A program made the position numbers and the translations under genes. Positions 24,499 to 28,897 of a stretch of DNA of 28,897 bases are shown in pieces. The notes beneath the pieces were generated by a model. That model did no database searches, had not been told where the DNA came from, and saw nothing but the letters and a program-made list of their open reading frames with translations. Source of the DNA: an uncultured Clostridium sp. (GTDB lineage: Bacteria > Bacillota > Clostridia > Lachnospirales > Lachnospiraceae); NCBI GenBank assembly GCA_900542035.1, contig UQMJ01000032.1, positions 1 to 28,897 on the forward strand, read 5' to 3'. Every line of letters starts with the position of its first letter. Positions within the stretch are counted from its first letter, which is position 1.

Positions 24499-25908
24499 TT
24501 AAATAATAAATGTCCATCCTATCATTGTCAACAAAAGCACTATCAGACAGGAAACTGCAACCAGGGTTATTACCTTGGGAAGCGCCCACTTTAACCATTG
24601 CGGATAGGACACTTTTGCCATTGCAATTCCGCCTATGGTCCATCCCAGAAGGGGAGACACAATGTTCGTAAAGCCGTCGCCAAACTGAAATGCCTGTACG
24701 ACCATCTCCGGATTCAATTGCAGCACTTCGCCGATCGGTTTGATAATCGGAACCAGAATTGCCGCTTTCGAAGTTGCTGATGGAATGATGGGATTGATTA
24801 GTGCAATTACCAGCGTCATGCCAACAGAAGAAATCCATCTTGGAAGCGCTAAAAGAGGAAGCGTTACCACATATACGATTGTATGCAGTACATTTCCTGC
24901 GGTCAAAACGAGCGATATTGTTCTGGCCAGTCCAATAACAAAGCCTACGAACGCCATATTTGCGAGGCCTTTTGCAAACGTACTGCCGATCTCGTCTGCT
25001 GACATACCTGACAAAAGCCCCTGCACAATCGCTACCACCAGCATCAGGCTGGCCATAACCGCAAATAACTGGCTGGAATCTCCTACCAGACCATAAATCG
25101 TAATTACAACAAACTGCCCGAAAAATAATATAAGATTTACTGCATCTTTCCATGATAATTCTGCCGCTTTTAATTCCCCAGCTGTTTCTTCCCCTGAACC
25201 AGGCCGCCATCCTGACGCATACATAATCGACTTCTCTGGATTTTTCCGGATTCGTTTTACATACGCCAAAAGCATGATCAGGCCAATTGTCAGTAAGAGA
25301 TTCATGATTACAAATCTGGTAACAAAACCGCCATAAATCTTCGTTCCCATCAATCCTTGTGTAACAAACTGTTTGGTTGGGCCTGTACCAAACCCGATCT
25401 GGGTCGCAAATAGTGAAACGCCCAGTCCTACAATCGGATCCAGCTTCAGTTTGTTTGCAAATAGAATACCTATCGGGATAATTGCGATTAATGCATCCGA
25501 TCCGCCAAACGCACCCAGATATCCCATAAGGAAAAACATAACGGAAATCAGTAAAATATCTCCTTTTCCCTGCATTTTATAAAGGCTGTAATCCAGAAAC
25601 CGATCAAAACACTTTGTACTCAAAAATACCTCAATCGCCGCTCCGCTTACCATTACGACAAAAATTACTGCCGCAGATTCCTGCAGGCCTGGCATAATCT
25701 GAAGTATCGCCTGCAGCGGATTCACTGGCGTTTGGTGTCCCAAAAACTGGAACTCATTTCCGATCAGGCTTCCATCTTCTGCTACCGCAAATTGGCCAGC
25801 CGGAATTATGTAAGTGGCTATGCTGCACAACAGCAGGATTCCCATCATAATCCATAATAAATGCGGCATTTTAAACTGTTTTTTTGCTTTCCCATTTGTA
25901 TTTTTCAT
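24499..25908 (-). CDS. YfcC/DcuC-superfamily carrier
   Basis: A 469-residue integral membrane protein with about 11-12 hydrophobic segments, related to the YfcC/DcuC (C4-dicarboxylate anaerobic carrier-like) transporters, which exchange or import amino acids, dipeptide-like compounds or dicarboxylates. Recognisable are TYIIPAGQF near the first helix, the GGSDALIAIIPIG block, GFGTGPTKQFVTQGL, and the second re-entrant region INPIIPSATSKAAILVPI. The ATG at 25908 has GAGGGG 7 bases upstream; an in-frame start 30 bases earlier has no comparable site. It lies 35 bases after the M20 gene and 61 before the C-S lyase gene, so it probably imports their substrate. AbgT-type identity was considered because of the M20 neighbour, but the sequence fits YfcC better. 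Confidence 0.85.
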   Translation of the reverse strand: MKNTNGKAKKQFKMPHLLWIMMGILLLCSIATYIIPAGQFAVAEDGSLIGNEFQFLGHQTPVNPLQAILQIMPGLQESAAVIFVVMVSGAAIEVFLSTKCFDRFLDYSLYKMQGKGDILLISVMFFLMGYLGAFGGSDALIAIIPIGILFANKLKLDPIVGLGVSLFATQIGFGTGPTKQFVTQGLMGTKIYGGFVTRFVIMNLLLTIGLIMLLAYVKRIRKNPEKSIMYASGWRPGSGEETAGELKAAELSWKDAVNLILFFGQFVVITIYGLVGDSSQLFAVMASLMLVVAIVQGLLSGMSADEIGSTFAKGLANMAFVGFVIGLARTISLVLTAGNVLHTIVYVVTLPLLALPRWISSVGMTLVIALINPIIPSATSKAAILVPIIKPIGEVLQLNPEMVVQAFQFGDGFTNIVSPLLGWTIGGIAMAKVSYPQWLKWALPKVITLVAVSCLIVLLLTMIGWTFII

Positions 25909-25943
25909 GTATGTACCCCTCATATTTCCGAAAATCATCTCTG

Positions 25944-27149
25944 TTATCTGATTTGAGCGTTTTCCTGTACCCCTTTTACATATGCCAACGTTGCCTTTAC
26001 GCCAGTTGCTAAAATGCGCTCATCCAGATCAAAATGATCATTATGATGGCTTGCGCCAGAACCATATTCCCCATCCACTAAGCCAAGGTGTGCATAAATT
26101 CCTGGATACTGCTGCAAATACATCCCAAAATCATCGGAAGCGTACCACGGCTCGCATTTCACTATATTTTCCTTGGGAAGCACCTTTCCCGCCGCTTCTT
26201 TTGCAATTTCCGCACACATTTCATCATTCACAACAGGCGGGCACGCAATGCGGAACCGAGGGCCAAATTTTACCGTACATTTGTTCATCGCAGCCGTATG
26301 CTCTGCTACTGTCTTGACCAGTTCCATGGCCTTTTCCCCTTCTTTCGCATTGAAGTAGCGGAGGCTGCCCTTTATTGTTGCCGTATCCGGAATGATATTC
26401 CCCAATTCCCCTCCTTGAATTGTAGTAATCCCCAAAGTAACCGTTTCCCCTGCTGTAATCTGATTCGGCCAGCACACACCCAGATTGGTCAGAACCGCCG
26501 CCGCGCAAAAAACAGGATTAGCTGCCATATCCGGCCGTGAACCATGTCCTCCTTTTCCAATAATTTGAAACTCCGTTTCTGCCGCGCCAGACATTCTTGG
26601 CCCTGCCTCCAGGCAAATCTTATCTGCCTCAAGTCCGGCATATACATGGATCCCCCAGCAAGTATCTACCCGTCTCTTTGACAGCGCATCCAACATTCCT
26701 TTGATTCCGCATCCATTTTCTTCGCCTTCTTCAAAACAGAAATAGATAACTCCTGTTTGATTTTCTTTGTCTTCCACCAGAAGTTTCATCGAAGCCAGCA
26801 GCATCGCCATATGCGCATCATGTCCGCATACATGGGCGCATCCTGGAATTTCCGAAATACAAGTTCTTTTTTGTTTTAAATTTTCTTCACTTTCCACAAC
26901 TGGCAGCGCATCAATATCTGCTCTCAGAACGATATGAGGCCCTGGACGCCCTGTATCAAATGTTGCGATAAATCCCGTTCTGCTTACCATTTCAATCGGA
27001 AGCCCCAGCGCTTTTATTTCATTTTGCAGAAATGCGCTGGTCCATTGCTCCTGTCCGCTTGTTTCTGGATGACGATGCAACGCCCTTCTTGTGTGAATAA
27101 GATACTCTTTCATCTGGTCGGCTAAATTAGGAATCTGATCATATCTCAT
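25944..27149 (-). CDS. M20 family metallo-amidohydrolase (N-acyl amino acid deacylase)
   Basis: A 401-residue M20D-type amidohydrolase, the group of hippurate hydrolase, YxeP and IAA-amino acid hydrolases, which remove an acyl group from an N-acyl amino acid. The binuclear metal ligands are visible: Cys108 and His110 in HVCGHDAHM, Glu140/Glu141 in FEEGEENG with the general base, His168 in GIHVYAG, and His372 in SHHNDHFDLDE. The dimerisation/lid domain (about 185-300) starts at EFQIIGKGGHGSRP. AAGGAGG lies 13 bases before the ATG, a long spacing. First gene of the operon with the carrier and C-S lyase genes. Confidence 0.92.
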   Translation of the reverse strand: MRYDQIPNLADQMKEYLIHTRRALHRHPETSGQEQWTSAFLQNEIKALGLPIEMVSRTGFIATFDTGRPGPHIVLRADIDALPVVESEENLKQKRTCISEIPGCAHVCGHDAHMAMLLASMKLLVEDKENQTGVIYFCFEEGEENGCGIKGMLDALSKRRVDTCWGIHVYAGLEADKICLEAGPRMSGAAETEFQIIGKGGHGSRPDMAANPVFCAAAVLTNLGVCWPNQITAGETVTLGITTIQGGELGNIIPDTATIKGSLRYFNAKEGEKAMELVKTVAEHTAAMNKCTVKFGPRFRIACPPVVNDEMCAEIAKEAAGKVLPKENIVKCEPWYASDDFGMYLQQYPGIYAHLGLVDGEYGSGASHHNDHFDLDERILATGVKATLAYVKGVQENAQIR

Positions 27150-27219
27150 ATTTTTCTTGTAACCTCCTTATTTGTTTTGTTTATTTGATTTGTTCCTAAA
27201 TTATTAACTACGTTATATC

Positions 27220-27232
27220 TTAATCTGATTAA
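27220..27232. promoter_or_regulatory. 13-bp palindrome, candidate operator of the M20 operon
   Basis: TTAATC-T-GATTAA is a perfect inverted repeat within a longer imperfect one (CTTAA at 27219 to TTAAG at 27240). It lies just downstream of the operon's -10 box, so a bound repressor could block the promoter. The regulator is not in the window. Confidence 0.4.
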
Positions 27233-27247
27233 TTGTTAAGCATATTA

Positions 27248-27276
27248 AATATACAACTAATATTCCAGTTTGTAAA
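27248..27276 (-). promoter_or_regulatory. Promoter of the M20-YfcC-PatB operon
   Basis: Minus-strand -35 TTTACA (27271-27276) and -10 TATATT (27248-27253) are separated by 17 bases. The leader to the M20 start is about 90 bases, AT-rich and without evident riboswitch structure. The intergenic stretch from here to 27400 (about 120 bases) is AT-rich with no gene. Confidence 0.65.
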
Positions 27277-27399
27277 TAGTTTTATTGTATTTTTTACATA
27301 TTTTTCATTTACCAATGGTCTCATTTAGATAGTTTGTATATTTTATATGGATTTCAAGTCAAAAATCTGCTGACGCAGTTTTCTCAGATGCCAGACAGC

Positions 27400-27440
27400 A
27401 AAAATCCCCTGCAAAGTCTTTGATAAAGCCCTTGCAGGGG
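27400..27440 (-). terminator. Intrinsic terminator of the BASS transporter gene
   Basis: CCCCTGCAA and TTGCAGGGG form a 9-bp perfect stem (27406-27414 with 27432-27440) followed on the minus strand by ATTTTT. It isolates the BASS gene from the M20 operon downstream. A weaker CTGC-GTCA-GCAG hairpin with T5 follows at about 27364-27380. Confidence 0.9.
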
Positions 27441-27457
27441 AGATTCTGGTTTTCTTT

Positions 27458-28402
27458 TTAGTTTTCTTTTTCTGTCCAGCGGTTATAGATATTTGCCAGA
27501 ACTGCGCCGGAAATATTGTGCCATACAGAGAACACAGCGCCTGGAACGGTTGCCATGGCTAAGTCTGGGAATGCGGTGCCTGCCAAGGAAGTGGCAAGAC
27601 CAGAGTTCTGCATTCCGACTTCGATAGAAATGGCTTTGGTCTTTGGAGCGCTCATATGAAGCGCCTTTCCGATTCCAAATCCACAGGCATATCCCAGAAG
27701 GTTGTGTAAAATTACTACAACAAATACGACTGCGCCGGTAGTCATAATCTTTTCTGCATTATGGGATACTACTGCAGCAACAATCAGACAGATGGCAACT
27801 ACGGAAACAGATGGGAGAACGGTAACTAATTTCTGTGTGAATTTTCCCCAAAGTTTGTTGATGATAAAACCAAGGGCAATCGGAACAATTACGACTTTGA
27901 TAATGGATAAAAACATACTTACCGGATCAACGGTAACCGTTGTCTTTAATAATAAGTAGGTAATTGCAGGTGTTAAAAACGGAGCCAGCAGAGTATTGAC
28001 GCTTGTCATTCCAACAGAAAGGGCAACGTCTCCTTTGGAAAGATAGGTAATAACATTACTGGATGTTCCGCCTGGGCAGGTACCTACCAGTACTACGCCG
28101 GCTAAAAGCGCCGGATCCAGCCGGAACACCTTGCCTAACGCCAATGCCAGCAGCGGCATTACGGTAAACTGGGCTACACAGCCTACTATGATGTCTTTCG
28201 GACGGGTAAAAACCAGCTTAAAATCCTCTAACTTTAAGGTAAGACCCATACCAAACATTACAACCATAAGCAGGTAGTTGACCCAGGAAGTCTGCACCCA
28301 CAGACAGGACTCTGGAACAAACAACGCCAGGGCAGCAATTACCAGTACTATCAGCGCCATGTACCTTCCAAAAAAATCACTGATGTTTTCTAACACTTTC
28401 AT
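27458..28402 (-). CDS. BASS-family (bile acid:sodium symporter-like) transporter
   Basis: A 314-residue membrane protein of the bile acid/Na+ symporter superfamily (SBF), which in bacteria and plastids moves organic acids such as pyruvate, 2-oxo acids or pantothenate precursors with Na+. About ten helices in two inverted repeats; Na+-site and crossover motifs are visible as GTCPGGTSSNVITYLSKGDVA and ISIEVGMQNSGLATSLA. The ATG at 28402 has GGAGG 8 bases upstream; an in-frame start 39 bases earlier gives a charged extension without a ribosome site. It is a single-gene transcript under T-box control, so its substrate is probably tied to amino acid supply; a branched-chain 2-oxo acid is the most attractive guess (inference). 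Bile acid transport is not implied. Confidence 0.92.
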   Translation of the reverse strand: MKVLENISDFFGRYMALIVLVIAALALFVPESCLWVQTSWVNYLLMVVMFGMGLTLKLEDFKLVFTRPKDIIVGCVAQFTVMPLLALALGKVFRLDPALLAGVVLVGTCPGGTSSNVITYLSKGDVALSVGMTSVNTLLAPFLTPAITYLLLKTTVTVDPVSMFLSIIKVVIVPIALGFIINKLWGKFTQKLVTVLPSVSVVAICLIVAAVVSHNAEKIMTTGAVVFVVVILHNLLGYACGFGIGKALHMSAPKTKAISIEVGMQNSGLATSLAGTAFPDLAMATVPGAVFSVWHNISGAVLANIYNRWTEKEN

Positions 28403-28479
28403 CTCATTTTCCTCCTCTAGGACATTTTCTACATCAGACACCTGTGCTGGCCAGAAAGTGCAGCTTATTTCCTATGAAA

Positions 28480-28516
28480 TAAAAAAAGCCTCTGTCTCTG
28501 TTAAGAGACAAAGGCT
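28480..28516 (-). terminator. T-box leader terminator
   Basis: Arms 28487-28499 and 28504-28516 (AGCCTTTGTCTCT against AGAGACAGAGGCT) form a 13-bp stem with a 4-base loop and one mismatch, followed by seven T on the minus strand. Its 5' arm overlaps the region just after the T-box sequence. Confidence 0.9.
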
Positions 28517-28752
28517 AATATCCTCTGCGGTACCACTCTTATTGCCGGAAAAACCGGCCACTCGTTCACATATCAACTAATATGGGATAAGATAACGGTT
28601 ATCAGTCGTCCAGGCTTACTAAACTTTGTCGTTTGGCCTGGAAGCTCAGAGGTGATTTTCACGAGATACTCCGATTGCCTCGCACCAGCCGGCAACTCTC
28701 TGAACTTTTATATTCCCGTTACTCTTCCTCGTCAACGCTGTGTCTTTTGTTG
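28480..28752 (-). promoter_or_regulatory. T-box riboswitch leader, probable isoleucine specifier (ATC)
   Basis: A complete T-box leader precedes the BASS gene. Stem I spans about 28649-28735; its base pairs GAGG (28727-28730) with CCTC (28649-28652), and the specifier loop has AGTA (28720-28723) facing GAA (28658-28660). Next on the 3' strand come A and ATC (28654-28656), followed by the purine A. ATC specifies isoleucine; reading one base earlier gives AAT (asparagine) but then no purine follows, so isoleucine is preferred. Stem III is GCCGG-T5-CCGGC (28544-28558), and the T-box itself reads AAGAGTGGTACCGC (28527-28540), with the TGG bulge that pairs with the tRNA acceptor end. The competing terminator is listed separately. 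Uncharged tRNA would stabilise the antiterminator and allow transcription. Confidence 0.93.
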
Positions 28753-28758
28753 TTTTGT

Positions 28759-28787
28759 ACTTTACCACTATAAAGTCCTTTTGTCAA
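28759..28787 (-). promoter_or_regulatory. Promoter of the T-box/BASS transcript
   Basis: A perfect -35 TTGACA (28782-28787), a 17-base spacer and -10 TAAAGT (28759-28764) on the minus strand; transcription would start near 28752, just before Stem I. Confidence 0.85.
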
Positions 28788-28810
28788 GACACTTTTTCCC
28801 AAAAAACTTT

Positions 28811-28846
28811 AAAAAAACAAAAAAGTCCTGATTTCTCAAGACTTTT
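28811..28846 (-). terminator. Terminator after the tRNA gene
   Basis: AAAAGTC and GACTTTT (28821-28846), with an inner TGA/TCA pair, form a hairpin followed on the minus strand by T-rich sequence; it separates the tRNA from the BASS promoter. Confidence 0.8.
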
Positions 28847-28849
28847 AAG

Positions 28850-28897
28850 TGCCGCAGACCGGAATCGAACCGGTACGGGTATCGCTACCCACGGGAT
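28850..28897 (-). tRNA. tRNA-Leu (3' part, truncated by window end)
   Basis: Reading the minus strand, the fragment starts with the 3' strand of the anticodon stem (TCCCG), then a long variable arm with stem GGGTA/TACCC, which marks a class II tRNA (Leu, Ser or Tyr), then the T-arm ACCGG-TTCGATT-CCGGT, the acceptor strand CTGCGGC and discriminator base A. Class II plus discriminator A favours leucine over serine (G). CCA is not encoded. The anticodon lies beyond the window, so the isoacceptor is unknown. Confidence 0.85.

Noticed and set aside
24434..25210. 258-codon open frame on the minus strand
   Set aside because: It lies out of frame inside the YfcC/DcuC-type carrier gene, has no recognisable domain and a composition full of Arg, Cys and Ser typical of a shadow frame.
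24499..25908. AbgT-type p-aminobenzoyl-glutamate carrier, suggested by the M20 neighbour
   Set aside because: Recognisable blocks (TYIIPAGQF, GFGTGPTKQF, INPIIPSATSK) fit the YfcC/DcuC group better, and the third gene is a C-S lyase, which has no role in p-aminobenzoyl-glutamate use.
1..28897. CRISPR arrays, insertion sequences, prophage or attachment sites
   Set aside because: No regularly spaced repeats, transposase or integrase frames, or terminal inverted repeats were found on either strand.

Overview
The window looks like a chromosomal segment of a low-to-mid GC anaerobic member of the Bacillota, most likely class Clostridia and plausibly a Lachnospiraceae gut bacterium. The basis is the clostridial gene order (pth-mfd, gdpP-rplI-dnaB), strong AGGAGG-type ribosome sites, a T-box and a purine riboswitch, a tRNA without encoded CCA, a Cys-type sulfatase and a formate channel. 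The genus is not determined. No phage, IS element, CRISPR array, toxin system or integrase is visible. Most of the window is core genome on the minus strand, with only a few accessory units.

Layout from left to right. 1-2440: a formate/nitrite channel gene (minus) and a MATE exporter gene (plus) fire divergently from a shared 195-bp region. 2420-8146: a minus-strand unit pth-mfd-sulfatase; the sulfatase gene starts one base after mfd and its 3' end overlaps that of the MATE gene by 20 bp. 8164-9850: back-to-back promoters serve pth (minus) and, on plus, a guanine-type purine riboswitch leader followed by an FAD/putative Fe-S oxidoreductase gene, closed by a bidirectional terminator. 9863-23070: a long minus-strand series read as gdpP-rplI-dnaB, tsaC/Sua5, dCMP deaminase, B12-type radical SAM protein, nth, DnaQ-like exonuclease, a 36-residue membrane peptide, VanW-family protein, a stand-alone AIRS/HypE-like domain, Lrp/AsnC regulator, aminotransferase, trmL. 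Many junctions overlap by 1 or 4 bp (TAATG, ATGA) and I see no internal terminator, so much of it may be co-transcribed.

23131-27276: a self-contained minus-strand operon with its own promoter, candidate operator and terminator: M20 amidohydrolase, YfcC/DcuC-type carrier, MalY/PatB-type C-S lyase. Together they suggest uptake, deacylation and beta-cleavage of an N-acyl cysteine S-conjugate (inference). 27400-28787: a BASS-family transporter gene behind a complete T-box leader whose best specifier reading is ATC (isoleucine), with a strong promoter. 28850-28897: the 3' half of a tRNA, probably tRNA-Leu, running off the window.

The most interesting points are the riboswitch, whose aptamer has the guanine-specifying C but whose terminator is built from the aptamer's own P3 arm (predicting an ON switch) upstream of an uncharacterised flavoprotein; the three-gene conjugate-catabolism candidate; and the T-box-controlled BASS carrier, which points to a branched-chain 2-oxo acid or amino-acid related substrate.
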